Assembly: GCA_001593865.1 (NCBI GenBank)
Contig: LUCB01000006.1
Span: 1-63,713 of the forward strand
Length of the DNA stretch: 63,713 nt
Reading direction: 5' to 3'
Source: Candidatus Bathyarchaeota archaeon B24
GTDB lineage: Archaea > Thermoproteota > CALKCG01 > B24
Part shown: positions 8,355 through 16,800 of the stretch, in pieces
Numbering within the stretch: the stretch's first letter is position 1
Layout of the letters: each line of letters starts with the position of its first letter
Translations under genes and position numbers: made by a program
The notes under the pieces: model-generated
Databases searched by the model: none
The model's input: the letters and a program-made list of their open reading frames with translations, nothing else
What the model was told of the DNA's origin: nothing

Positions 8355-9179
8355 TCAACCTTCCTCAGCTATCTCCGATATCCTTCCACCCCGCTCCGTT
8401 ACATGTCTCTTAAGCTCTGAGACCGTGAGCTCTATGAGTTTCATCCCCTCATCCAGCGTCTCCGCCGATGTGGTCAGATGAAGCTCTACATACGCAGCCC
8501 CCTCCTCCCTCTTAGGATGAGACTTTACGTAAACCCTCGGGTTCCCCCTGAGAACCTGCTCTATTATCGGGGCGAGTTCTGACTCGTAGATCCCGTCGAC
8601 CCTTAGGCTTTTCTCGCAGAAAACCAGCCTAGACCTCTTCTTTATCATGGGGACTAGGAAGTCCTCGAATATGGCCTTCATCTCGTTCGGGACGCCTGGT
8701 AGAGAGATTATGGTAACCCCCTCGGTTTCTATCAGAACCCCCGGTGCGGTTCCGACCGGGTTCCTGATAGGCTTAGCCCCCTCGGGTAGAGTAGCCATCT
8801 TAACCCTAACGGGGGTGAGTTCGAGTTTTCGACCTCTAAGCCTACTTAAGGCCTCGTACTTGGCCTTAACCATCTCCAGGGCCTCCTCGTTGACCTCAAG
8901 CCTCCTACCTAGGGCTTGTGCGACGCCTTCAAGGGTCTTATCGTCGAAGGTTGGCCCCAACCCTCCCACGGTCAACACAAAATCCGGGTGTCTTTCTAGA
9001 CAACTCTTCAGAGCAGAGGCTATCTCCTCCACGTCGTCGCCTACGACGAGTATCCTGGTGACCTTTCCACCTAGGCTCGTTATCCTCTTCGCAAGCCAAT
9101 GCGCGTTGGTGTTCAAAATCTTACCTATCAGAAGCTCGTTACCGATGGTCAGGATCTCGAACTTGAGAGGCTCAACCAT
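8355..9179 (-). CDS. CinA/MoaB-like domain protein (COG1058)
   Basis: 274-aa protein with the molybdopterin-binding-like fold found at the N-terminus of bacterial CinA. Archaeal members are often annotated as nicotinamide-nucleotide amidase-related or ADP-ribose pyrophosphatase-like. Motifs seen: TIGNELLIGKILNTNAHWLA at the N-terminus, TVGGLGPTFDDKTLEGVA, RNPVGTAPG and SLPGVPNEM. The C-terminal amidase domain of bacterial CinA is absent, as usual in archaea. It is the third gene in a minus-strand run behind the zinc-ribbon and M20 genes. The in vivo reaction is uncertain. Confidence 0.85.
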   Translation of the reverse strand: MVEPLKFEILTIGNELLIGKILNTNAHWLAKRITSLGGKVTRILVVGDDVEEIASALKSCLERHPDFVLTVGGLGPTFDDKTLEGVAQALGRRLEVNEEALEMVKAKYEALSRLRGRKLELTPVRVKMATLPEGAKPIRNPVGTAPGVLIETEGVTIISLPGVPNEMKAIFEDFLVPMIKKRSRLVFCEKSLRVDGIYESELAPIIEQVLRGNPRVYVKSHPKREEGAAYVELHLTTSAETLDEGMKLIELTVSELKRHVTERGGRISEIAEEG

Positions 9180-9251
9180 ATGCGTTCATCCCCGGCTTAA
9201 AAGGAAAGAGGGTAATCGTTATTTAAAGGGTTTCCGACGAGGTTGAAGACT

Positions 9252-10484
9252 TTAGCCGCATGTTAAAACGGCTAGAGCTGTGTAGACCTTCGCGGCTTCG
9301 ACGAGCTCCTCGACGCTTAGATTCTCGTCTGCCCTGTGGGCTAGAGACAGGTCTCCGGGGCCTAGTATCACCGTCGGGATGCCGGCGTTTACTAGGGCCC
9401 CCATGTCGCAGTGGGCTTCGAAGCCCGATACCCCTGGGTCTCTACCTCTAACTATCTTAACGGCTTTTCTGGCAAACTGTACGACCTCTTCGTTCTCAGA
9501 GACCTCTGACGGAGGGTCTGCGTATAGAAGCCCTATATCGGCCTTAAGCTGAGGCTCCTCTGACAGGAGCTTGTCGACTATATCCTGGATCTCCGATAGG
9601 GCTGTCTGAGGGGTTTCACCTGGTATAAGCCGCCTATCTATCGTTATGCTGCATCTATCGGGGACCACGTTCCTCTTAACCCCGCCGCCTATGGTCGTAA
9701 CCGCCAGGCTGGGGCTACCGACTAAACGGCTCTGTCTAGTCTTGAGGACGGCTCTATCGAACTCCTCAAGCTTCAACACGAGCTTAGCCATACCGACTAT
9801 CGCGTTCACCCCTGCCCAGGGCATAGCCGCGTGGGCTGTCCTACCTCTAGCCGTAACCTCAACCCCTAAAACACCCTTATGCGCCGTCTTAACCTCCAGA
9901 CCTGTGGGTTCTCCTACGACTGCCATACCGCTCCTGAAGCCCTCTTTAAGAGCATGCCTTATACCCATGTTCCCGGTCTCCTCTCCCATAACCGCTAACA
10001 AGGCCAACGGCTCTGATGGGTTAAACCCAGCTCTTTTAAGCGCTAACAGGGTCTCGACCATAGCGGCTAACGAGCCCTTGGCGTCCGCAGAACCCCTACC
10101 GTATACGCGTCCGTCTACGACCTCCGCGCTGAAGGGGTCTACGGACCACCTCTCTTCACTTCCCACGGGTACGACATCCATGTGCCCCTCGAACGTCAGC
10201 TTAGGCGTACCGGGTCCTCCGAGTATGGCGTATAGATTAGGCCTACCCGGCTCGACCTCCATAAGCTCGACAGGTATACCCGCTCTCCTCAGAAGCCCTG
10301 CTATGTACGACGCCGCCCTTAACTCGTTTCCCGGAGGGTTCACCGTATCTAACTTAACTAGGCTCCTAAGGATCTGGACTGTCTCATCTGGGTCTATCTC
10401 GTCTAGAAACCTATCGACCAAGGGCACACCCATCTGTAAACCTATCCCAGGGGCTTTTAAGGGTTCTGAGAGGAGTAATCCCAC
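9252..10484 (-). CDS. M20-family metallopeptidase/deacylase (ArgE/DapE/ACY1 type)
   Basis: Di-zinc amidohydrolase that cleaves N-acyl amino acids or peptides. Metal ligands are visible: His101 (LTFEGHMDVVP), bridging Asp134 (RGSADAKGS), catalytic Glu168 and ligand Glu169 (MGEETGN), a Glu in VGEPTGLEV, and His in LAHRADE. The dimerisation lid domain sits between them. The 410-aa length is normal, though the first 17 residues are not typical of the family and an in-frame ATG at 10433 (MGVPLVDRF) may be the real start. Whether the substrate is an arginine, lysine or diaminopimelate precursor cannot be told; no amino-acid biosynthesis genes adjoin it. Confidence 0.88.
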   Translation of the reverse strand: MGLLLSEPLKAPGIGLQMGVPLVDRFLDEIDPDETVQILRSLVKLDTVNPPGNELRAASYIAGLLRRAGIPVELMEVEPGRPNLYAILGGPGTPKLTFEGHMDVVPVGSEERWSVDPFSAEVVDGRVYGRGSADAKGSLAAMVETLLALKRAGFNPSEPLALLAVMGEETGNMGIRHALKEGFRSGMAVVGEPTGLEVKTAHKGVLGVEVTARGRTAHAAMPWAGVNAIVGMAKLVLKLEEFDRAVLKTRQSRLVGSPSLAVTTIGGGVKRNVVPDRCSITIDRRLIPGETPQTALSEIQDIVDKLLSEEPQLKADIGLLYADPPSEVSENEEVVQFARKAVKIVRGRDPGVSGFEAHCDMGALVNAGIPTVILGPGDLSLAHRADENLSVEELVEAAKVYTALAVLTCG

Positions 10485-10548
10485 CGGGAAGGCTCTCCAA
10501 GGGGGAGAACCTAAGCTAGCAGCTCCGACGTCTGATATGGCTATGAGG

Positions 10549-10752
10549 TTACTTCTTCGAAAGCCACCATCTCAGGTATTCTCTCTGAAGCCTCTTCCTA
10601 CGGTCTTCCTCGACAGACTGTTGTCTTATCTTCCTCCAAGCGTCTATAAGCTCCTGATGCGTATACGCGGAGCCACAGCTTCTGCAAACATAAATCCTCA
10701 TAGGCGGGTCGTAGTAGAGCTCCCCGCCGCATTCGGGACAATACCTAACCAT
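10549..10752 (-). CDS. Small zinc-ribbon protein
   Basis: 67-aa protein whose first 28 residues form a rubredoxin-type zinc ribbon (Cys5, Cys8, Cys23, Cys26: CPECG and CRSCG), followed by a long basic helix rich in Arg and Trp. Such proteins are often nucleic-acid-binding or transcription-factor-like, but no specific role is recognised. It precedes the M20 gene on the same strand with a 64-nt gap. Confidence 0.7.
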   Translation of the reverse strand: MVRYCPECGGELYYDPPMRIYVCRSCGSAYTHQELIDAWRKIRQQSVEEDRRKRLQREYLRWWLSKK

Positions 10753-10888
10753 TTCCAGTCAAATGATCAAACGGCGCTCCTTCTAATTACTCTTTCTCAT
10801 CTCCTAAGACCTTAGAATGCCTCCTCGAAACGGCGGGATAACGCTTAATTCCTCCCGGGTTAGAGACTAGAGAGGATAAGGTGGTTTT

Positions 10889-11767
10889 TTGGCCGATAGG
10901 GTTAGGTTCGGACCCGCCGGATTTCCGATAGGGTTCAAAGGCGCGGTGACAGAGGTTCCATCATATCTCAAAGATGAGGGGTTAGATGCGTTCGAATACC
11001 AAGCCGTGAGGTGGAGCGTCAAACCACGGATAAAACGTGAGGTCGCCGAGGAGTTTAGGGCTAAAGCCTCTGAAAACGACATCTGGGTTACCATGCATGG
11101 CTCCTATTTCATAAACCTGGCCGGTAAAGAGGAGGTCGTGAAGAAGAGCATCGAGAGGCTTAAGGCTTGTCTAGAAGCTGCTCAGTGGCTCGGAGCCGAG
11201 GGGGTGGTTTTCCACCCGGGGTTCTACGGAGGTAAAGCCCCCGCTGAAGCGCTTAAAACGTGCATACGGGCTATCGGTGAGCTTGTGGAGTATATGGAAT
11301 CCAGGGGGTTTAAAACCTATCTACGCCCCGAGACCACGGGTAAGCCGAGCCAGCTCGGCAGCCTTGAGGAGATACTGGATATGTGTAGCAGGTTTAAGCT
11401 CGTCGAGCCGACGATAGACTGGGCTCACATACATGCTAGAGGTAGGGGTTCTCTGAAATCGAAAGACGACTATCTAAGGGTCTTCGAGAAAATCGAGAGG
11501 GTTTTAGGCTCCAGAAGCATCGAGACCCTGCACTTTCACTTCACCCACGTCGAATATGGCGATAAAGGCGAGGTTAGGCATAGAACGCTCGAGGAGCCCT
11601 ACGGCCCCAGCTTTGACCTGCTCGCGGAAGTGATAGTGGAAAACGGCTATAAACCCGTTATAATCAGCGAGTCTCCCATACTCGACTTAGACTCGCTCAA
11701 GATGAAGAAAACGGTGGAGTCTCTGAAGGCCAGAGGTGTCGCTTGTGGAGGAAGACCGGATCGTTGA
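10889..11767 (+). CDS. Endonuclease IV-like TIM-barrel protein (AP endonuclease family 2)
   Basis: 292-aa xylose-isomerase-like TIM barrel. Metal-site motifs of endonuclease IV are visible in order: TMHGSYFINLAG, VVFHPGFYGG, RPETTGKPSQLGSLEEIL, PTIDWAHIHARGRG and LHFHFTHVEYG, providing the usual His/Glu/Asp ligands. Endonuclease IV incises DNA at abasic sites. The start is TTG at 10889, 6 nt after a GGATAAGGTGG stretch. The 3' end overlaps the htrA start by 32 nt, implying one transcript. DNA repair is the likely role, but a sugar isomerase function in the same superfamily cannot be fully excluded. Confidence 0.8.
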   Translation: MADRVRFGPAGFPIGFKGAVTEVPSYLKDEGLDAFEYQAVRWSVKPRIKREVAEEFRAKASENDIWVTMHGSYFINLAGKEEVVKKSIERLKACLEAAQWLGAEGVVFHPGFYGGKAPAEALKTCIRAIGELVEYMESRGFKTYLRPETTGKPSQLGSLEEILDMCSRFKLVEPTIDWAHIHARGRGSLKSKDDYLRVFEKIERVLGSRSIETLHFHFTHVEYGDKGEVRHRTLEEPYGPSFDLLAEVIVENGYKPVIISESPILDLDSLKMKKTVESLKARGVACGGRPDR

Positions 11768-12674
11768 AGCCATCGAAGAGGTTCTACCGAGCGTCGTCAA
11801 CGTGTCGACCATAGTTCTCCGAAGGGATATGCTCCTCCAGGTGACCCCTGTTAAAGGCATAGGCTCGGGTACGATAATCGACAGCGATGGGTACGTGGCC
11901 ACAAACTATCACGTCGTAGAGGGGGCTAAGCGCATAGAGGTTACCCTGCATACCGGGGAGAGGTTTAACGCAATGCTCGCAGGCTTCGACAGGGCCGCCG
12001 ACGTGGCGGTGTTGAAGATAGATGCGTCGGGGCTGAAGCCGATCAAGATGTGCGACTACAAAGACCTCAAGGTCGGGCAGATAGTCGTCGCGGTCGGCAA
12101 CCCGCTCGCGTTGTCGGGCGGACCCACCGTTACGATCGGTGTCATAAGCGCTCTAAACCGTACGCTCAGGACCCCCAGGGGGGTGATGGAGCGTATGATC
12201 CAAACGGACGCCGCCATAAACCCGGGTAACAGCGGCGGCCCCCTGGTCAACCTAAGGGCTGAGATGGTAGGTATGAGCACGGCCGTCATCTCGTTTGCCC
12301 AGGGGATAGGGTTCGCGATACCCTGCGACGTCGTGAAGAGGGTCTTCGAAGACGTTATAGTCTACGGTGTCTCTAGGCCATGGCTTGGAATAACCGGTAT
12401 AGACCTCAACAGGGCGATAGCGTCCTACTATAACCTATCGTTTATCCGGGGTGTACTTGTCTTGAACGTGTTCAAAGGGGGGCCGGCTTACAAAGCCGGG
12501 ATAAGACCCGGCGACGTTATATTGAACGTCGAAGGCGTCAACATCTCGTCTACACGGGATATCTCTAAGGCGTTAAGAGGCAGGAAGGTCGGTGAAACCC
12601 TGCGTCTCACCATAGGAAGAGGCTCTAAAGTGTTTAGGGCTAACGTACTCCTCGAGGCTCAGCCTAGCCCCTGA
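11736..12674 (+). CDS. htrA: HtrA/DegP-family serine protease with PDZ domain
   Basis: Trypsin-fold protease with catalytic His59 (NYHVVEGA), Asp89 (AADVAVLKI) and Ser166 (INPGNSGGPL), then one C-terminal PDZ domain (about 225-305, with GGPAYKAGIRPGDVI). The 312-aa protein has no signal peptide or membrane segment, so it is predicted to be cytosolic, unlike the periplasmic bacterial enzymes. GTG at 11736 is used as start; another GTG at 11745 is equally possible. It overlaps the endonuclease IV-like gene by 32 nt, and its last 11 nt overlap the convergent bud32 gene. Confidence 0.92.
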   Translation: MSLVEEDRIVEAIEEVLPSVVNVSTIVLRRDMLLQVTPVKGIGSGTIIDSDGYVATNYHVVEGAKRIEVTLHTGERFNAMLAGFDRAADVAVLKIDASGLKPIKMCDYKDLKVGQIVVAVGNPLALSGGPTVTIGVISALNRTLRTPRGVMERMIQTDAAINPGNSGGPLVNLRAEMVGMSTAVISFAQGIGFAIPCDVVKRVFEDVIVYGVSRPWLGITGIDLNRAIASYYNLSFIRGVLVLNVFKGGPAYKAGIRPGDVILNVEGVNISSTRDISKALRGRKVGETLRLTIGRGSKVFRANVLLEAQPSP

Positions 12675-13347
12675 CGACGTACCGGCCCCTACGCTCGACC
12701 TCCTCAACCTTGGCTAGAACATTCTTAAGGGACTCTTCTCCGCTCACAGACGCGTAGCCTCTGAGAAACGCGTCGAAGCACTCTTGAAACAGCTTGTAGT
12801 GGGTGCTGGCTAAGGCGCGTTTGAAGAGTATGATGTCCACGGCCATGTCTTCGACGTCGCTCGTAAAAACGCTGAGGCCGAAGTCGACCAAGAAGATCCT
12901 CCCCCCCTCCGCCCTGATCATGTTCGAAGTCGTAAGGTCGCCGTGCTGTATCCCAGCCTTGTGAAGCCTAGCCGTGTAAACTCCCACAAGCCTACATATC
13001 CTAAGCCTCTCCTCTGGAGAGACCTTATCCAGAAGGTCTCTAACCCTCACACCCCGGATGTAGCTCATGACTATTATCGAGTTCTCCAAGTCTAGAAAGT
13101 AGACGGTCGGGGCGGGTACACCGTTTCTCTTGGAATGGTGCAACACCTTAGCCTCTCTCACAGTTCTCCTGAGCCTGATCTCCCTATCCAACTCCGTTAC
13201 TCTATACGGCTTAGGTATCCTGTGTTTAACCACGACCTCCAACCCGTACCATCTAGCCCTGTAAACCTCCGCCTCAGCCCCCACGTAGATAAGCCTAGGG
13301 TTTTCAAAAGAATTAGGCAGCCTCCGGGTTTCCGGACTAAGGTTCAA
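12664..13347 (-). CDS. bud32: KEOPS kinase/ATPase Bud32
   Basis: Small RIO-like kinase of the KEOPS complex, which makes the t6A37 modification of tRNA together with Kae1. The 227-aa protein shows the ATP lysine (VVVKHRIPK, Lys41), a YRVTELDREIRLRR helix typical of Bud32, the catalytic HGDLTTSN (135-142) and VDFG (154-157). In many euryarchaea Bud32 is fused to Kae1; here it stands alone and no kae1 lies in the window. The 3' end overlaps that of htrA by 11 nt. Confidence 0.94.
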   Translation of the reverse strand: MNLSPETRRLPNSFENPRLIYVGAEAEVYRARWYGLEVVVKHRIPKPYRVTELDREIRLRRTVREAKVLHHSKRNGVPAPTVYFLDLENSIIVMSYIRGVRVRDLLDKVSPEERLRICRLVGVYTARLHKAGIQHGDLTTSNMIRAEGGRIFLVDFGLSVFTSDVEDMAVDIILFKRALASTHYKLFQECFDAFLRGYASVSGEESLKNVLAKVEEVERRGRYVVRG

Positions 13348-13392
13348 CCTCCCTATCTCCGTTATCCCAAGGGGGAAGCTTAGCTTAGCTGC

Positions 13393-13938
13393 TTACAGTC
13401 CTCTCCAGGACCAGAAGCTACGTATACCTCTCCTCTCGCCCCTACCCTTGGATAACCTATGCTCGTAAGCCTCTGGGACTACATACAGGTATATCGTATG
13501 CCCCCCGAATCTCTCGATCCTAGACGCCCTCCACCCGGATATGCTGAAATCATGGCTCACTATCCTGGTACCAGGCCTAGCCTCCTTCTCGAACTTAGGC
13601 CTGAGCCGCTCGTTACCCGAAGTGGTTAGGTAGAGGGTTATAACCGTAACCTCCGAGAGGTCGGCGTTCATGCAATCCTTATTGTAGACAACAACCCTAT
13701 CGGATAGGTTTCTCATCATAACGTTCTCCAGGGTCGTCTTATAGAGGTCTTTCCTGATCTCGTATCCTATGGCCTTCTTAGCCCCAAACTCGCCGACGGC
13801 CATTATGAGAATTCTCCCGTCACCACAGCCCATATCGCAGACGACGTCGTTCTCGTTCACCTGGGCAAGCTCGAGCATCCTACGGACGACCTCTGGAGGA
13901 GAGGCTACGAAGGGAGCTAAACTGACTATAGCTATCAC
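13393..13938 (-). CDS. Class I SAM methyltransferase, aKMT/FAM173-like
   Basis: 181-aa Rossmann-fold methyltransferase with motif I CDMGCGDGRI (about 34-43) and an acidic residue after strand 2 (IGYEI). Further motifs are VITLYLTTSGNERLRPKFE and GTRIVSHDFSISGW. The PFVASPPEVVRRML N-terminus and SHDF motif resemble the archaeal protein-lysine methyltransferase aKMT and eukaryotic FAM173 proteins, which modify many cytosolic or membrane proteins. The substrate here is inferred only. It is encoded 45 nt upstream of bud32 on the same strand. Confidence 0.75.
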   Translation of the reverse strand: MIAIVSLAPFVASPPEVVRRMLELAQVNENDVVCDMGCGDGRILIMAVGEFGAKKAIGYEIRKDLYKTTLENVMMRNLSDRVVVYNKDCMNADLSEVTVITLYLTTSGNERLRPKFEKEARPGTRIVSHDFSISGWRASRIERFGGHTIYLYVVPEAYEHRLSKGRGERRGIRSFWSWRGL

Positions 13939-13964
13939 CGAAAGCTAGTTTCAGTCTCCAAGCT

Positions 13965-13972
13965 TTTAATAA
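13965..13972 (+). promoter_or_regulatory. TATA-like box before the 52-codon ORF
   Basis: TTTAATAA lies 34-41 nt upstream of the ATG at 14006, in the divergent gap after the methyltransferase gene. Confidence 0.3.
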
Positions 13973-14005
13973 ACCTTATGGTCGCCTCCATCCCCAACAT
14001 ACCTC

Positions 14006-14164
14006 ATGATAACCGGGTTCCCGCTACTCGGAATACCATACCAAGCACATATGCTACTTCAAGTAGGACGGCAACGAGATGGATTGAAGATACTACTAGC
14101 ATCAGCCGGAGCCATAACAGCGTCGGTACCGCTGTTTCTCTTCGGTACGATCATACTAAAATAG
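14006..14164 (+). CDS. Possible 52-aa small membrane protein
   Basis: Short open frame from ATG 14006 to TAG 14162. The C-terminal half is hydrophobic (ILLASAGAITASVPLFLFG, 19 residues) and ends in Lys, as a single-span membrane protein would. A TATA-like box lies 34-41 nt upstream. I do not recognise it. It may equally be the tail of a decayed larger membrane protein, because the frame stays open about 30 nt upstream of the ATG without a start codon. Confidence 0.3.
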   Translation: MITGFPLLGIPYQAHMLLQVGRQRDGLKILLASAGAITASVPLFLFGTIILK

Positions 14165-14191
14165 TTCTTCGAGAGAAGACTATGCTTTTTG

Positions 14192-14995
14192 ATGAGGCAA
14201 TTAGGAGTAGTTATAGTACTAATTGTTTTAGCTGTTGCAGGATGGGGTTCCGCTTTTTCAATTCACCAAGAGGCGACTGTTTGGAAGCAACGGTATGAAA
14301 ACCTAAGCGAACAGTTTTCCAGTCTTCAGAGCAGATATGCAGATTTAGAAAATGCGTATGCATCCCTTTCATGGAATTATTCAGAGCTTCAATCTGATTA
14401 TGACAGTCTTTCGTTAGAGTATCATGGTCTTCAAGAGGATTATCAAACGCTTCAAGGTGAATACTACGACCTTCTAGATAGGTATAACGGGTTAGTTAAC
14501 GACTGGAATAAGCTGGTCGAAGACTACAACAGCTTCATAGATGAATATAACGACCTCGTAAATAAATATAACAACTTATCCTATAAGATTGAGCTAATTA
14601 GCCAACTCTATGACCCAGTCAAATACAAGCAGACCCCATTCATAGCCGAGCTTAAGTATTGGCTAAGAACGGATAGGACAGATCAAATGGAGTATGTGGA
14701 CCCGGACTATGTCTGCTTTCATTTCGCTGTAACTCTTATGCTTCATGGAAGAGCACACCACTATCAGATCGGGGTGATTTATGTACATGGATACGATATA
14801 GTAACTGGCGAAGAGTTCCGACACGCTATTAACGCTATAGTTACTCACGAGGGATTGGTTTACATAGAGCCTCAAACCGATGACATATGGTGGCTAGAAA
14901 GCCATCAAGAGATCACGCCAGGTGAAGCCTACGAGTTTCCTGGATTCGAAAACCCTATCTACGTCCAAGAAGTAATAATAGTATTCAACTACTAA
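14192..14995 (+). CDS. Signal-anchored Tyr/Leu coiled-coil protein with transglutaminase-like C-terminal domain
   Basis: About 267 aa. An N-terminal hydrophobic anchor (about residues 5-22) leads to a roughly 100-residue coiled coil (36-135) made of heptads of the form Y-x-x-L-x-x-x, with tyrosine or phenylalanine at one core position and leucine at the other. The C-terminal domain has Cys176 in DYVCFHFA, His212 in RHAINAIV and Glu227 in YIEPQTDD, numbered from the upstream TTG at 14189. Their order resembles the Cys-His-Asp/Glu triad of transglutaminase-like thiol enzymes. Predicted to stand outside the membrane. The AT-richer composition than its neighbours suggests fast evolution or transfer. 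The ATG at 14192 is preferred over that TTG. Confidence 0.65.
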   Translation: MRQLGVVIVLIVLAVAGWGSAFSIHQEATVWKQRYENLSEQFSSLQSRYADLENAYASLSWNYSELQSDYDSLSLEYHGLQEDYQTLQGEYYDLLDRYNGLVNDWNKLVEDYNSFIDEYNDLVNKYNNLSYKIELISQLYDPVKYKQTPFIAELKYWLRTDRTDQMEYVDPDYVCFHFAVTLMLHGRAHHYQIGVIYVHGYDIVTGEEFRHAINAIVTHEGLVYIEPQTDDIWWLESHQEITPGEAYEFPGFENPIYVQEVIIVFNY

Positions 14996-15023
14996 CAACC
15001 CCTTCCGTGACGGGACGTGGCTA

Positions 15024-15031
15024 TTTAAATA
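15024..15031 (+). promoter_or_regulatory. TATA box upstream of the DUF362 fragment
   Basis: TTTAAATA lies 38-45 nt before TTG 15069. It may serve the fragment and the downstream glycosyltransferase gene. Confidence 0.45.
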
Positions 15032-15068
15032 CTTTCATCTTACATCACCCCTGAATAGCCTCGCATGT

Positions 15069-15506
15069 TTGTCTTTGAGACGCCATGGTATAAGGGACGT
15101 GGTGATCGGTGAGGGAAGCGGCTTAGCCGGCACGTTCAGGGCTTTTCAGGTCGCAGGCGTCGATGCCGTCGCGGAAAGGTGGGGTGTGGGCCTGGTAGAC
15201 CTTAACAGGGATGAATTCATCGAGGTCGAGCTTAGAGACCCCTTGGCTTTGAAACAGGTGAGAGCGGCTAAAACAGCCCTTGAGAGAGCCATAATAAGCG
15301 TCCCTAAGCTTAAGCCTCATAGCCTCGCTCGCGTAACTTTAAGCTTGAAGAATATGATGGGGTTTTCCCCGAAAGGAGCTATGCACAATCACCTGAGCGA
15401 GAAGATAGTCGACCTAGCCTCTTGTGTCATTCGACTGAGCAACGTTATTCGAGAAGAAGGGGACCATATGGTATTTCTTAGACAGTGTTTAAAAGCCCCC
15501 TTATAG
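15069..15506 (+). pseudogene. DUF362-family fragment
   Basis: A 145-codon frame encodes only the middle of a DUF362 protein: VVIGEGSGLAGTFRAF, GLVDLNRDEFIEVEL, the hallmark VPKLKPHSLARVTLSLKNMM and the HNHLSEKIVDL stretch. Family members are usually 300 aa or more. Here the N-terminal third (the KPN-type strand and loop) and the C-terminal part (the VDGIxGMEGNGP region) are both missing. The only start is a TTG, and an ATG just upstream is out of frame and stops after 15 codons. It is therefore probably a decayed gene, although a promoter and open frame remain. Confidence 0.6.
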
Positions 15507-15522
15507 TAATATTGATGTCGCC

Positions 15523-16512
15523 ATGTCGTATGTCTACGCACCGTTGGCCTTCGCCACGAGTTTCGTAGCTACTTTACTGTCGACACCTAAGGTAGCGTCT
15601 TATATGCGTGGAAAGGGTATAGTCGGCGTCGATGTGCACAAGCCGAGTAAGCCGGAGATACCTGAAAGAGTCGGGTTATCCATGCTCGTGGGTTTCATAG
15701 CATCCCTAGGCCTCCTTTGCCTGGTAGATCTCTCCTCGGCCTCCACCTACCTCGCGGTCATGCTCTCTATACTAGTGGCGGCCGGTATAGGGCTTGTAGA
15801 CGACTTCAAAGACCTAAAGCCGTTACATAAGGTTATTCTAGCTACTTTAAGCGGCCTTCCGATACTTGCGTTGAGAGCATACGAGCCTCGGCCTCTGATA
15901 CCGTTTGTAGGGAGGGTTAGGCTCACCATAGCCTATCCCATAGCCATACCCTTCGCGCTGAGCGTAACGTCTAACACCATGAACATGGCAGACCCGGTCA
16001 ACGGAGCCATGAGCGGCTCGGCGTCTATCATAATCACGACTCTTGTTTTAGCCTATCTCCTAGCCGGAAAGCCTAAAGGTGTGCTAGCTGGCTTAGCGCT
16101 CTTAGGAGCGGTTCTGGCGTTTTACGTGTATAACCGTTATCCCGCGAGGGTTTTCTCAGGTAACGTGGGAAGCTTCGCGGTCGGAGCGGCTTTAGGAAGC
16201 TTAGTCGTCACAAACGGGCTAGAGGTCGTAGCGGTAGTGGCTATGCTGCCTCAGGTGCTTAATTCCTTCATGATCCTTTCATCCGTCGGTGGTTTAAAAG
16301 GTAAGACCAGCATACCCGTCAGACCCACGAGGCTCTTAGAAGACGGCCTTATAGAGGCGGTTAAAGACCCCAGGGCTCCGTTGACCCTGGTGCGTATGAT
16401 ACTCGCCAGCTCACCTAAGAGAGAAGCTGAGATCGCCAGGGAGTTTTTAACCCTGACAGCCTTCTCCTCTTTCTTGGCTATTATAACACTTTTCCTAACG
16501 GTGGAGGTTTGA
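15523..16512 (+). CDS. GPT/MraY/WecA-type glycosyl-1-phosphate transferase (AglH-like)
   Basis: Polytopic membrane enzyme (329 aa, about 10 hydrophobic segments) that transfers a sugar-1-phosphate, typically GlcNAc-1-P, to a polyprenyl or dolichyl phosphate. This is the first step of N-glycan or lipid-linked sugar assembly at the inner membrane face. Motifs are IGLVDDFKDLKPLHK (the DDxxD metal/phosphate site), NTMNMADPVNG and YPARVFSGNVGSFAVG. It overlaps the next small membrane protein gene by a TTGA stop/start. Confidence 0.85.
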   Translation: MSYVYAPLAFATSFVATLLSTPKVASYMRGKGIVGVDVHKPSKPEIPERVGLSMLVGFIASLGLLCLVDLSSASTYLAVMLSILVAAGIGLVDDFKDLKPLHKVILATLSGLPILALRAYEPRPLIPFVGRVRLTIAYPIAIPFALSVTSNTMNMADPVNGAMSGSASIIITTLVLAYLLAGKPKGVLAGLALLGAVLAFYVYNRYPARVFSGNVGSFAVGAALGSLVVTNGLEVVAVVAMLPQVLNSFMILSSVGGLKGKTSIPVRPTRLLEDGLIEAVKDPRAPLTLVRMILASSPKREAEIAREFLTLTAFSSFLAIITLFLTVEV

Positions 16513-16748
16513 GTGTGAGAGGGACAGTGTGGATTTACGTCGACATATTCTTCGCGTGGCTCAGTATGCTCCTAGGTCTATATCTGATAGACCGGTTGGT
16601 AGACCTCGCACCGATTCTCGAGGAGTTCATGTCTAGGACTCAGGTAGGCGTGGTAGAGGTTCTCATAACGGCTTTGCTGTTCCTACTTTGGCTAATAGCC
16701 TGGAGGATTTTAACGGTAAAAGCTTTCAGGAGGATAATCGGCTCCTGA
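16509..16748 (+). CDS. Small two-span membrane protein
   Basis: 79 aa with hydrophobic segments at about residues 9-27 and 48-66 and a basic C-terminus (VKAFRRIIGS). The start TTG overlaps the stop of the glycosyltransferase gene (TTGA), so the two are translationally coupled and may act together at the membrane. No family is recognised. Confidence 0.6.
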   Translation: MSVRGTVWIYVDIFFAWLSMLLGLYLIDRLVDLAPILEEFMSRTQVGVVEVLITALLFLLWLIAWRILTVKAFRRIIGS

Positions 16749-16759
16749 GGGGCGTAACG

Positions 16760-16767
16760 TTTAAAGG
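16760..16767 (+). promoter_or_regulatory. TATA-like box of rpl22
   Basis: TTTAAAGG lies 34-41 nt upstream of the uL22 ATG, suggesting its own promoter with a short leader. Confidence 0.45.
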
Positions 16768-16800
16768 TCTGGGAACCCCCGGTTATGGGTTGAAGGAACT

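Noticed and set aside
9646-10815. 389-codon open frame on the plus strand
   Set aside because: It lies opposite the M20 peptidase and zinc-ribbon genes, has low-complexity Ser/Pro/Leu-rich composition and no recognisable motif; it is an antisense shadow.
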